A stretch of DNA of 49,915 nucleotides from contig CAMUZR010000020.1 of NCBI GenBank assembly GCA_947165255.1, positions 1 to 49,915 on the forward strand. Reading direction: 5' to 3'. The notes under the pieces were generated by a model. That model was not told the origin of the DNA and searched no databases. It saw nothing but the letters and a program-made list of their open reading frames with translations. Position numbers and translations under genes: made by a program. The DNA comes from an uncultured Bacteroidales bacterium (GTDB taxonomy: Bacteria; Bacteroidota; Bacteroidia; Bacteroidales; P3). Positions 8,781 through 17,130 of the stretch are shown in pieces; position 1 is the first letter of the stretch; each line of letters opens with the position of its first letter.

Positions 8781-9500
8781 ATGAAACATAAAACACCGTC
8801 GCTACTCACCACCCTCGCCCTGGCCGCCCTCATGGCCGCCTCCTGCGACCAAGTGCACGAAAACGTCCTCCAGTCCTACCCCACCGGCGAGCCCATGCTC
8901 GTAGCGCTCGAAACCGGCAAGAAAGAAAACCCCACCCGTGTGGGCGAGAAAATGTACTACCAGAACGGCCAGCTCCAGTTCGAAAAGAAATTCAAAGGCA
9001 AACCCGAAGTGCCCGACGGCATCTGGAACTACTACTGGGACAACGGACAACTCTTCGCCACCGGCGATTTCACCCAAAAACACGACTTCGGCAGCAACTG
9101 GCGTTTCTACAACCGCAACGGAGCCCCCTACTACGACGGCCAGCTCGACTCCATCGTAGTGTCCGACATGGGCCTCTACGGCACCCCCTCCACCGTCTCC
9201 TTCTTCTCCGGCAAACACCAAGACGTAGTGCAGTTCTACAGCAACTTCACCGTCCGCAGCACCGAGCGCCTCGGCAACGACATGCGCCAAGGCAAAGTCT
9301 ACTTCTATTTCCCCAACGGCAAAATCCAAGTCGAAGCCAACTTTGTCGACGGCCTGGAAGAAGGCCCCTACATCGTCTACCACGAAACCGGTGTCCCCTT
9401 CTACCAAGGCACCTGCGAAAAAGGCCAGCGCGTAGGCATCTGGGAATTTTACGACAAGGAAGGCAACCTCGTCGAACGCAAAGACTACTCCCAAAAATAA
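8781..9500 (+). CDS. MORN-like repeat lipoprotein (YwqK-type)
   Basis: A 239-residue lipoprotein (lipobox MAASC, Cys22). The mature chain is built of 20-25-residue repeats of the form YY-x-NGQ-x(n)-F-x-x-G-x-x-DG-x-W, the MORN-like pattern that databases label 'toxin-antitoxin system YwqK family antitoxin'. Here no toxin is adjacent and the protein is exported, so that label should not be taken as function. These repeats more likely form an extended beta structure at the cell envelope. It follows der by 27 bp. Confidence 0.8.
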   Translation: MKHKTPSLLTTLALAALMAASCDQVHENVLQSYPTGEPMLVALETGKKENPTRVGEKMYYQNGQLQFEKKFKGKPEVPDGIWNYYWDNGQLFATGDFTQKHDFGSNWRFYNRNGAPYYDGQLDSIVVSDMGLYGTPSTVSFFSGKHQDVVQFYSNFTVRSTERLGNDMRQGKVYFYFPNGKIQVEANFVDGLEEGPYIVYHETGVPFYQGTCEKGQRVGIWEFYDKEGNLVERKDYSQK

Positions 9501-9562
9501 AACCCCTTAGCGCCTGCCCCGCAACCATTCACCCCTATACACCAACCATTAACTCCAACAAA

Positions 9563-10993
9563 GTGGACGTCATACTCGACAACCCCATATACCAAATCGT
9601 AGGCGACGCGGCCGACCAGCTGGGCGTGAGGGCCTTTGCCGTGGGCGGCGTGGTGCGCGACTACTTTCTCAAACGGCACTGCACCGACATCGACATCGTC
9701 TGCGTCGGCAACGGCATCGAACTGGCCGAAGCCGCTGCCCGTGCCGTCAGCCCCAAGATAGAAGTAACCGTGTTCAAACACTTCGGCACCGCCGCTTTCA
9801 ACTACCACCACAACGGCGAGACCTGGCAGATAGAATTCGTAGGAGCCCGCCGCGAGAGCTACCACCACAACAGCCGCAAACCCGATGTCGAAGTAGGCAC
9901 CCTCGAAGACGACCAAAACCGACGCGACTTCACCATCAACGCCATGGCCGTATCACTCAACCGCGACTCCTTCGGCACCCTCGTCGACCCCTTCGGCGGC
10001 ATCCGCGACCTCGACGCAGGCCTCATCCGCACTCCCCTCGACCCCGACATCACCTTCAGCGACGACCCCCTGCGCATGATGCGGGCCATCCGGTTCGCCT
10101 CCCAGCTCGGCTTCTACATCCAAGACCCCACCTTCGAAGCCATCCGCCGCAACGCCGACCGCATCAAGATAGTCTCCATGGAGCGCATCACCACCGAACT
10201 CAACAAAATAGTCCTCTCCCCCAAACCCTCCGTAGGGTTCAAACTGCTGGAAAAATCAGGCCTGCTCAAACTCTTCTTCCCCGAATTCAGCAACCTCAAA
10301 GGAGTGGAAACGGTAGACGGCCGCGGCCACAAAGACAATTTCTTCCACACGCTCGAAGTGGCCGACCACGTGGCCGACCACTCCTCCGACCTCTGGCTCC
10401 GCTGGGCCGCCCTGCTGCACGACATCGGCAAACCCGCCACCAAACGCTACGACCCCAAACTCGGCTGGACCTTCCACGGCCACGAAGTGCGCGGCAGCAA
10501 AATGGTCAAAAAAATCTTCACCCGCCTGCGCCTCCCCCTCGACAACAAAATGAAATACGTCGAAAAACTGGTCCTCCTCCACCTCCGCCCCATCATCCTG
10601 GCCGAAGACGAAGTGACCGACTCCGCCGTCCGCCGACTCCTCTTCGACGCCGGCGACGACATCGACGACCTCATGACCCTCTGCGAGGCCGACATCACCA
10701 GCAAAAACGAGGAGAAAGTGCGCCGCTACATGAAAAACTTCCAAATCGTCCGACAGAAACTAGTGGAAATCGAAGAGAAAGACCGCATACGCAACTTCCA
10801 ACCCCCCGTAGGCGGCGAGGACATCATGCGCACCTTCGGCATCCCCCCCTGCCGCGAAATCGGCACCATCAAAGACGCCATCAAAGACGCCATCCTCGAC
10901 GGCCTCATACCCAACGACCGAGCCGCCGCCTGGCAAATGATGCTCGAAAAAGCCGCCGAACTCGGCCTCCACCCCGTCAACGACCAGCAATGA
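9563..10993 (+). CDS. cca: tRNA CCA nucleotidyltransferase / poly(A) polymerase family with HD domain
   Basis: A 476-residue protein. The nucleotidyltransferase head has GG at residues 28-29 and the metal pair DID at 42-44, followed by the RRDFTINAMA motif and the tRNA-binding neck. An HD domain (LLHDIGKP) fills the C-terminal half. It adds or repairs the CCA end of tRNA; a poly(A) polymerase cannot be excluded from sequence, although a single copy of this size in Bacteroidota is usually the CCA enzyme. The start is GTG at 9563; no ATG lies before the GG motif. Its TGA overlaps an ATG at 10990 that opens a 50-codon frame leading towards miaA. Confidence 0.92.
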   Translation: MDVILDNPIYQIVGDAADQLGVRAFAVGGVVRDYFLKRHCTDIDIVCVGNGIELAEAAARAVSPKIEVTVFKHFGTAAFNYHHNGETWQIEFVGARRESYHHNSRKPDVEVGTLEDDQNRRDFTINAMAVSLNRDSFGTLVDPFGGIRDLDAGLIRTPLDPDITFSDDPLRMMRAIRFASQLGFYIQDPTFEAIRRNADRIKIVSMERITTELNKIVLSPKPSVGFKLLEKSGLLKLFFPEFSNLKGVETVDGRGHKDNFFHTLEVADHVADHSSDLWLRWAALLHDIGKPATKRYDPKLGWTFHGHEVRGSKMVKKIFTRLRLPLDNKMKYVEKLVLLHLRPIILAEDEVTDSAVRRLLFDAGDDIDDLMTLCEADITSKNEEKVRRYMKNFQIVRQKLVEIEEKDRIRNFQPPVGGEDIMRTFGIPPCREIGTIKDAIKDAILDGLIPNDRAAAWQMMLEKAAELGLHPVNDQQ

Positions 10994-11175
10994 ACCGCCA
11001 GCAGCCCCAATCCCCCGCCAGGCCCCATCCCGCCAGCCCCACACCGCCGTCGCCCCATGAACCGCCGTGCGGAGCCCTCCGGGCAACCCCCTCCCGCGTC
11101 TCGGCCCTGCGCGGCCGCACACCCGCCCCCTGCCAACAATAACCACCGTCCGCCCCCCCCAACACCCCCCGCGCC

Positions 11176-12036
11176 ATCAAACGCCTCCACTTCATACTAG
11201 GACCCACCGCCTCGGGCAAGACCGCCCGAGCCATTGAACTGGCCCAACAGCTCGGCACCGAAATACTCTCCTGCGACTCGCGCCAGTTCTACCGCGAACT
11301 CAACATCGGCGTGGCCCGCCCCACCGAGCAAGAACTCGCCTCCGCCCCCCACCACTTCATCGCCTGCCGCTCCGTGACCGAGCCCTACAACGTCTTTGCC
11401 TACGAACAGGAAGCCCTCGTCCTCCTCCAGCGCCTCTTCCAAACCCACGACACCGTCGTGGCCGTGGGCGGCAGCGGCCTCTACGTCGACGCCCTCCGCC
11501 ACGGCATCTCCGTCCTCCCCGACCCCACCCCCGAACTGCGCCACGATCTGCAGCAAAAACTCCGCACCGAAGGCGTGGGCAGCCTCCGCGCCATGCTCAA
11601 AATGCTCGACCCCGACTACTACGCCCAAGTCGACCTGGCCAACGGCGTCCGCATCCAGCGGGCGCTGGAAGTAACCCTCACCGCCGGCCGCCCCTACAGC
11701 CAACTCGTCAACCAGCCCGCCCGTCCCCGCCCCTTCAGCACCACCGTCGAAGTCATCCAGCGCGACCGCCAAGAGCTGCGCCAGCGCATCGACCTCCGCG
11801 TCGACCTCATGATGCAGCAAGGGCTCGAAGACGAAGCCCGCCGCCTCTTCCCCCTCCGCCACCTCAACACCCTCAACACCGTAGGCTACAAAGAATTCTA
11901 CGCCCTCTGGACCCCCGCCGGCGAACCCTTTGCCCTCAGCGGCCGCCAGCGGCAGGAAGTGGCCGACGCCATACGCCTCAACACCTGGCACTACGCCAAA
12001 AAACAGCTCACCTGGCTGAAAAAGAAAGCACAATAG
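11176..12036 (+). CDS. miaA: tRNA dimethylallyltransferase MiaA with a non-canonical start
   Basis: MiaA transfers a dimethylallyl group to A37 of tRNAs reading UNN codons. The P-loop GPTASGKT is encoded at 11203-11226 and followed by SCDSRQFY (DSxQxY-type motif), GGSGLY and a TVGYKEF motif near the C terminus. The frame is closed by TAA at 11140-11142, and no ATG, GTG or TTG lies between that stop and the P-loop. The first in-frame GTG (11311) would delete the P-loop. The likely N terminus is ATC-AAA-CGC at 11176, which gives about 286 residues, normal for the family. Either an ATC start or a base change from ATG explains this. Confidence 0.85.
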   Translation: MKRLHFILGPTASGKTARAIELAQQLGTEILSCDSRQFYRELNIGVARPTEQELASAPHHFIACRSVTEPYNVFAYEQEALVLLQRLFQTHDTVVAVGGSGLYVDALRHGISVLPDPTPELRHDLQQKLRTEGVGSLRAMLKMLDPDYYAQVDLANGVRIQRALEVTLTAGRPYSQLVNQPARPRPFSTTVEVIQRDRQELRQRIDLRVDLMMQQGLEDEARRLFPLRHLNTLNTVGYKEFYALWTPAGEPFALSGRQRQEVADAIRLNTWHYAKKQLTWLKKKAQ

Positions 12037-12061
12037 CCCAACCCCCTAATCCGCCCCCACC

Positions 12062-12946
12062 ATGGAACCCAAATTCTCCATCCTCATCCCCACCTGGAAC
12101 AACCTCCCCTTCCTCCAACTCTGCGTCCACAGCATCCGCCGCAACTCCGCCTACCCCCACCAAATCATCGTCCACGTCAACCAAGGCACCGACGGCACAC
12201 TCGACTGGGTCCGCTCCCAAGGACTCGACCACACCTACAGCCCCGACAACATCGGCGTCTGCCTGGCCATGAACACCATGCGCAGCCTGGTGCAGTGCGA
12301 CTACATCTTCTACCTCAACGACGACATGTACCTCCTGCCCGGCTGGGACCGCGCCCTCGTTGAGGAAATCGAGCGCCTGCCCGACAACCGCTTCTTTCTC
12401 AGCGGCACCATGATCCAGCCCCACAGCCCCCTCGACGTGGGCATCCTGGCCAACTACGGCGACACCATAGAAACCTTCCAGGAAGAGCGCCTGCTGCGCG
12501 AATACAAGGACTACCCCAAAGCCGACTGGGCCGGCGCCACCTGGCCCCCCAACCTCCTACACCGCCAACTCTGGGACCTCGTGGGCGGCTACAGCATCGA
12601 GTACACCCCCGGCATGTACAGCGACCCCGACCTCACCGCCAAGCTGTGGATGGTAGGGGTGCGCCATTTCAAAGGACTGGGCAACTGCCGCGCCTACCAT
12701 TTCGAAACCAAGACCACCGGCCGCATACACAAAAACGACGGCAACCTGCAGTTCCTCCTCAAATGGGGCATCACCAACTCCACCTTCCGCAGGCACCTCA
12801 GCCGCCTAGGCCAGCCCTTCCCCACCGACCCCGCAGCCCTGCCCTCCCCTGCCGCCATGCGCCAAAACCGCCTCCGCTCGCGCCTCAAAGCCATCTTCAA
12901 ACTCCTCGGCAAGTCCCACTTCGGCCCCATACAGCCCCTACAATAA
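12062..12946 (+). CDS. Family 2 glycosyltransferase
   Basis: A 294-residue GT-A fold enzyme. The N terminus FSILIPTWNN is the typical first strand, YLNDDMYLLPGW near residue 85 holds the DxD-like metal and nucleotide-sugar motif, and a Trp-rich WAGATWPPNLLHR segment precedes the usual acceptor-site region. No membrane helix is evident, so it is cytosolic or peripheral. The C terminus is basic and could contact the membrane. Donor and acceptor are unknown. It starts 25 bp after miaA and ends the plus-strand run begun at der. Confidence 0.85.
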   Translation: MEPKFSILIPTWNNLPFLQLCVHSIRRNSAYPHQIIVHVNQGTDGTLDWVRSQGLDHTYSPDNIGVCLAMNTMRSLVQCDYIFYLNDDMYLLPGWDRALVEEIERLPDNRFFLSGTMIQPHSPLDVGILANYGDTIETFQEERLLREYKDYPKADWAGATWPPNLLHRQLWDLVGGYSIEYTPGMYSDPDLTAKLWMVGVRHFKGLGNCRAYHFETKTTGRIHKNDGNLQFLLKWGITNSTFRRHLSRLGQPFPTDPAALPSPAAMRQNRLRSRLKAIFKLLGKSHFGPIQPLQ

Positions 12947-12958
12947 GCCCCTCGGCCC

Positions 12959-12989
12959 TGTTGCGGCGGAGCTCCGCTCCGCCGCAACA
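12959..12989. terminator. GC-rich hairpin after the glycosyltransferase
   Basis: A perfect 14-bp stem (12959-12972 with 12976-12989) around the 3-base loop TCC, 12 bp after the stop codon. No T tract follows on the plus strand, so it may stabilise the 3' end rather than terminate in the standard way. Confidence 0.45.
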
Positions 12990-13229
12990 CACGACCTCTG
13001 CACCGCCCAGCAGTCCCCCCATCCCCCTTTTTCTCCCCCACAACCTCCGACCCGGCGTCACAACCCCCTGCTGTCAATTTCTGTCAACGCCCTAGCACCC
13101 CGCCAACCCACTCAGAAACATCAGACAATCAGCACCTTACACCCCACCATGAGGCACTCCTACACCCCGCCGGCGAGGGTCCATTTACGTTTTTACACCC
13201 AATATTTCTAATTTTATAACTACTATTGC

Positions 13230-13283
13230 ATGCACCCTATAGAGAAATGCGTACTATAGTGTGCATTTCTCTATAGGGTACAT
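13230..13283. repeat. Long near-perfect inverted repeat
   Basis: Arms 13230-13254 and 13259-13283 pair over 25 positions with one mismatch (13233/13280) and two G-T pairs (13251/13262 and 13252/13261), around the loop TATA. Each arm contains CTATAG. It sits in an AT-rich island away from any coding sequence and has no T tract on either side. Confidence 0.8.
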
Positions 13284-13419
13284 TACAAAATGGTATTATA
13301 ACTTTACTTTAGCGATGTAAATATGTAAGCAATTACATTAAAAGCATCATTATCATACGGTTACGACTTACACATTTTTTTGCCCTTTTCATCCGGCTCC
13401 GCCCTTGCCCCAGCACATC

Positions 13420-13463
13420 CTTGATTGTTGCTCTTTCGTTGCCCTATCGTTCATCTACTCGGC
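13420..13463. repeat. Degenerate 11-bp tandem repeat, locus B
   Basis: Units in register: CTTGATTGTTG, CTCTTTCGTTG, CCCTATCGTTC and ATCTACTCGGC. The third differs by one base from the unit at 1644-1654. Confidence 0.65.
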
Positions 13464-13700
13464 ATCAGAGAACGTATGGGCCTGCGCCGAGGGGCAGGCG
13501 GAACCGCGCCGTGGCTACGGGCTGCCCTGTGAGCCGCACCTGCGAGCCGCAGCCGCAAGAAGGACGGGCCAACGGGGCGGGGAGCCGGAAACAAGGCATG
13601 GGGCGGGGCGCGTTGCTGCCAGCGGCGTTTTCCGTTCGGCCCAGAACCCCTGGAAATGAAAATGGGAAGAAAAAACTGCCAAAATGTCAGATTTTTTTTG

Positions 13701-13708
13701 TATCTTTG
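13701..13708 (+). promoter_or_regulatory. -7 element for dnaG
   Basis: TATCTTTG followed by CA fits TAnnTTTG, 47 bp before the dnaG ATG and inside an AT-rich stretch. No TTTG stands at the expected -33 position. Confidence 0.55.
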
Positions 13709-13755
13709 CAGCCCAAAAGTAACATGGCCTGCTACTTGAAGACAAACAGAGACAG

Positions 13756-15795
13756 ATGATTAATAAGGAAACGATAGACCGCATAATGGACGCCACCCAC
13801 ATCGAGGATGTGATAGGCGAGTTTGTGTCGCTCAAAAAACGAGGGGCCAACCACATCGGCTGCTGCCCGTTCCACAACGAGAAGACACCGTCGTTCTACG
13901 TCTCGCCCAGCAAGGGCATCTTCAAATGTTTCGGCTGCGGCAAGTCGGGCAACGCGGTGGGATTCCTGATGGAGCACGAGCACTACAGCTATCCCGAGGC
14001 GCTGCGCTACCTGGCCCGCAAATACAACATCCCGATTGAGGAGGAGGAAATGACCGAGGAGCAGAAGGAGCGCCAGAACGAGCGCGACGGACTGTTCCAC
14101 GTGAGCGAGTTTGCCCAGAAGTATTTTGCCGACCTGCTTTACAACGACGAGATGGGGCGCGCCATAGGGCTGAGCTATTTTCACCAGCGGGGCATGAGCG
14201 ACGAAATCATCAAGACCTTCGGCCTGGGCTACTGCAAGGAGGGGTGGAGCGATTTTACCGACCACGCCCGCCGCAACGGCTACTCGGACCTGGTGCTGGA
14301 GAAGACGGGGCTGACCATCTTCAGGGAGGACGGCAAGGTTTACGACCGTTTCCGCGGGCGCGTGATGTTCCCCATCTTCAGCATTTCGGGGCGCGTGATG
14401 GGCTTCAGCGGGCGCGTGCTCTCGAAAGAGAAGCAGGCGGCCAAGTATGTCAACTCGCCCGACTCGGAGATTTACAATAAGAGCCATATCCTCTACGGCC
14501 TTTTCCAGGCCAAAAACGCCATTAGCAAGGCCAACAAGTGCTATCTGGTGGAGGGCAACGTGGACGTGGTGTCGATGCACCAGAGCGGGGTGTGCAACAC
14601 GGTGGCCTCGTGCGGCACGTCGCTCACCAATGAGCAGATTCGCCTCATCAAACGCTACACGCCCAACGTGACGGTACTCTACGACGGCGACTCGGCGGGC
14701 ATCAAGGCGGCCTTGCGCGCGGTGAACCTGCTGTTCGAGGAGGGAATGCACGTGCGCGTGGTGCTCTTCCCCGACGGCGAGGACCCGGACAGTTATGCGC
14801 AGAAGTACGGCTCGACACAGCTGCAGGAGTACCTGGCCACGCACGAGGAGAACTTTGTGAAGTTCAAGAGCCGGGTGCTGCTGGACGACGTGCAGAACGA
14901 CCCCATACGCAAGACCGAGGTGCTGAAGGAGATAGTGCAGACCATAGCGCTGGTGCCGGACATGCTGGAGCGGCAGGAATACATAAGCGAGACGGCTTTC
15001 AAGCTGCACATGTCGGAGCAGGTGCTGACGCAGGAGCTGGCCAAGACCATGGCCGCCAAGGCCCAGAAGGCCTGGAAGGAGGAGAACCGCCGCCAGCAGC
15101 AGGCCGCAACGCAGCAGGCGCCCGCCCCGCAGGACCCCGGCGTGCCGCCCCCGCTGATGCCCGAGGAGGAGGACTACGGCCCCGCCACGATAGGCCCCGG
15201 CCACACGGCTCCCACCCAGATTCTGCCCTCACACAACCCCGCCGAGGCACAGGAAAAGCAGCTCATCTCGCTCCTGCTCAACTTCGGCAGCCGCAAGGTG
15301 ACGATTGAGACCCTGGACGACAACGGCCAGGAGCAACCGGCCGAGGCCACCATAGCCGAGGTGATAGTGGACGAGGTGTGCGGCGACGAACTGAAATTCG
15401 ACAACCCGGTCTACCAGACCATCTTTGACCTTTTCAGCCAGGCTGTGGACAGCCAGCAGCCGCTGCCCGATGCCAACCTCTTTGCCATGCACGAGGACAA
15501 TATGGTACGCAACACGGCCCTTTCGCTGATGATAAATTCCTACACCGTGAGCAAGCAGTGGTATGAGAAGAAGCATATCGCCGTGCCGTGCATCGAGACC
15601 CACCTGCGGGAAGACCTAGACCAGTCCATCCTCACCTTCAAGCAGAAGAAGGTGGACCAGCTGCTGGAGGCCAACAGCTACAGGATTCGCGAGAGCAAGA
15701 CCCCGGAGGATACCGACATACTCATGGCCGAGCGGAAGCAGCTCACAGAGATACGCCGCCTACTCTGCCAGAAGCTAAACCGCGTCATCGTGTAG
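13756..15795 (+). CDS. dnaG: DNA primase DnaG
   Basis: A 679-residue primase that lays RNA primers for the replisome. The CHC2 zinc finger uses Cys37, His40, Cys58 and Cys61. The Toprim catalytic domain shows Glu266 (in VEGNVDV) and the metal aspartates in YDGDSAG at 309-315. A Gln/Ala/Pro-rich linker at about 445-490 separates the core from the helicase-binding C-terminal domain. It is somewhat longer than E. coli DnaG because of this linker. Codon choice here is CTG/GTG-rich, unlike the C-ending block that ends at 12946. It is followed by a sigma-54 activator 42 bp downstream. Confidence 0.97.
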   Translation: MINKETIDRIMDATHIEDVIGEFVSLKKRGANHIGCCPFHNEKTPSFYVSPSKGIFKCFGCGKSGNAVGFLMEHEHYSYPEALRYLARKYNIPIEEEEMTEEQKERQNERDGLFHVSEFAQKYFADLLYNDEMGRAIGLSYFHQRGMSDEIIKTFGLGYCKEGWSDFTDHARRNGYSDLVLEKTGLTIFREDGKVYDRFRGRVMFPIFSISGRVMGFSGRVLSKEKQAAKYVNSPDSEIYNKSHILYGLFQAKNAISKANKCYLVEGNVDVVSMHQSGVCNTVASCGTSLTNEQIRLIKRYTPNVTVLYDGDSAGIKAALRAVNLLFEEGMHVRVVLFPDGEDPDSYAQKYGSTQLQEYLATHEENFVKFKSRVLLDDVQNDPIRKTEVLKEIVQTIALVPDMLERQEYISETAFKLHMSEQVLTQELAKTMAAKAQKAWKEENRRQQQAATQQAPAPQDPGVPPPLMPEEEDYGPATIGPGHTAPTQILPSHNPAEAQEKQLISLLLNFGSRKVTIETLDDNGQEQPAEATIAEVIVDEVCGDELKFDNPVYQTIFDLFSQAVDSQQPLPDANLFAMHEDNMVRNTALSLMINSYTVSKQWYEKKHIAVPCIETHLREDLDQSILTFKQKKVDQLLEANSYRIRESKTPEDTDILMAERKQLTEIRRLLCQKLNRVIV

Positions 15796-15837
15796 GGCGT
15801 GGAAGGACGGCAATACCCGAAGAAAAAAGAATACAAA

Positions 15838-17130
15838 ATGGATTTAAACACCTTAAAATTACGCTACGGCATCATTGGCAACGACCCCAAGTTGCTTATG
15901 GCCCTCCACAAGGCCATCCAGGTGGCCCCCACCGACCTGAGCATCCTTATCAACGGCGAGAGCGGCGTGGGAAAGGACGTCTTCTCCCGCATTATACACG
16001 AGAACAGCCTGCGCAAGCATGCCAAGCAGGGCAAGGGGCTGGTGTCGGTGAACTGCGGCGCCATACCCGAAGGGACCATCGAGAGCGAGCTGTTCGGACA
16101 CGTGAAGGGCGCCTTCACCGGGGCCGACCGCAACCGCAAGGGCTATTTTGAAGAGGCCGACGGCGGCACTATCTTCCTGGACGAGATAGGCGAGCTGCCC
16201 CTTTCGATGCAGGTGAAGCTGCTGCGCGTGTTGGAGAACGGCGAGATAATACCCGTGGGTTCTTCCACGGCGCTGAAGGTGAACGTGCGCGTGGTGGCCG
16301 CTACCAATGTCGACCTAGTGGCCGCCGTGAGGAACGGCCGTTTCCGCGAGGACCTCTACTACCGCCTGCAGCAGATTTCTATCAGCATTCCACCCCTGCG
16401 CGAGCGCAAGGAAGACATACCGCTGCTGTTCCGCAAGTTCAGTAGCGACGTGGCCGAAAAGTACCACATGCCCCCCATCTTCCTCACCGACGACGGCCGC
16501 GAGTACATGATGAACTACCCCTGGTACGGCAATATCCGCGAGCTGAAAAACGTAACCGAGCAGGTGGCCGTGGTGGAGACCGAACGAAACATCAGCCGCG
16601 CCATCCTGGAGAACTACATGAACTACGTGCCCGAAGAGAAGATGCCCACCCTCTACAGCGGTTCGGGCGCGGGCACCGAGAGCAGCATTACCGACCGCGA
16701 GTTGCTGCTGAAGGCCCTCTCGATGGGGCAGATGATAAACGAGCTGCGCAACGAAATCAACGAGTTGCGGCAGGCCGTGACGCACCTGGCGCAGGGCATA
16801 CCTATGGGCGAGGGGCACTCCGCCGGGCCGCAGACGCTGCACACCCCGGCCCACCCCGACTACTCGCTGATAGAGGCGTCGCACACCCCCAACGACAGCG
16901 CCATGCACGTCATACACCCCTCACACGACGGCCAGCCCGAGGAGGAGGAGGTGTTTCAGGACTCGGTGGTGGTGGAAGACGAGCCCCTGGCACTGGAAGA
17001 GCGCGAGAAGAAGGCCATACGCCTAGCCTTGGAACGACACGGAGGCAAACGCACCGCGGCGGCCAAGGAGCTGCACATTAGCGAACGCACCCTCTACCGC
17101 AAGATAAAAGAATACGACATTACGATATGA
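15838..17130 (+). CDS. Sigma-54-dependent transcriptional activator without receiver domain
   Basis: About 430 residues from ATG 15838; an in-frame GTG at 15799 adds 13 residues and is less likely. The AAA+ core starts almost at once: Walker A GESGVGKD at 40-47, the sigma-54 contact loop GAFTGA at 91-96, Walker B TIFLDEIGEL at 111-120, and an R-finger region. A Fis-type helix-turn-helix ends the protein (TAAAKELHISERTLYRKI). Between them lies a long linker with a possible coiled coil and a His/Pro-rich acidic stretch. There is no receiver, GAF or PAS domain, so control must come from a partner, the linker or expression level. Its stop overlaps the aroA start (ATGA). Confidence 0.92.
   Translation: MDLNTLKLRYGIIGNDPKLLMALHKAIQVAPTDLSILINGESGVGKDVFSRIIHENSLRKHAKQGKGLVSVNCGAIPEGTIESELFGHVKGAFTGADRNRKGYFEEADGGTIFLDEIGELPLSMQVKLLRVLENGEIIPVGSSTALKVNVRVVAATNVDLVAAVRNGRFREDLYYRLQQISISIPPLRERKEDIPLLFRKFSSDVAEKYHMPPIFLTDDGREYMMNYPWYGNIRELKNVTEQVAVVETERNISRAILENYMNYVPEEKMPTLYSGSGAGTESSITDRELLLKALSMGQMINELRNEINELRQAVTHLAQGIPMGEGHSAGPQTLHTPAHPDYSLIEASHTPNDSAMHVIHPSHDGQPEEEEVFQDSVVVEDEPLALEEREKKAIRLALERHGGKRTAAAKELHISERTLYRKIKEYDITI

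Larger units (their letters stand above)
12947..13755. other. 809-bp gap with a long hairpin and an AT-rich island
   Basis: No gene is supported. In order it holds a GC-rich hairpin (12959-12989), C-rich sequence, an AT-rich island at about 13190-13380 carrying the hairpin 13230-13283, 11-bp repeats (13420-13463), G-rich sequence, and the dnaG promoter region. The AT-rich island contrasts sharply with its surroundings. Confidence 0.6.

Noticed and set aside
10990..11142. 50-codon frame starting with ATGA at the cca stop, in frame with miaA
   Set aside because: The product is Pro/Arg-rich low complexity and ends in TAA before the MiaA P-loop. I do not call it a gene, only a possible source of reinitiating ribosomes.
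13190..13380. AT-rich island before dnaG as a replication origin
   Set aside because: I find no cluster of TTATNCACA boxes and no dnaA or dnaN nearby.
13405..13759. Two overlapping open frames before dnaG
   Set aside because: They read through repeats, G-rich sequence and the dnaG promoter, with no family-like features.
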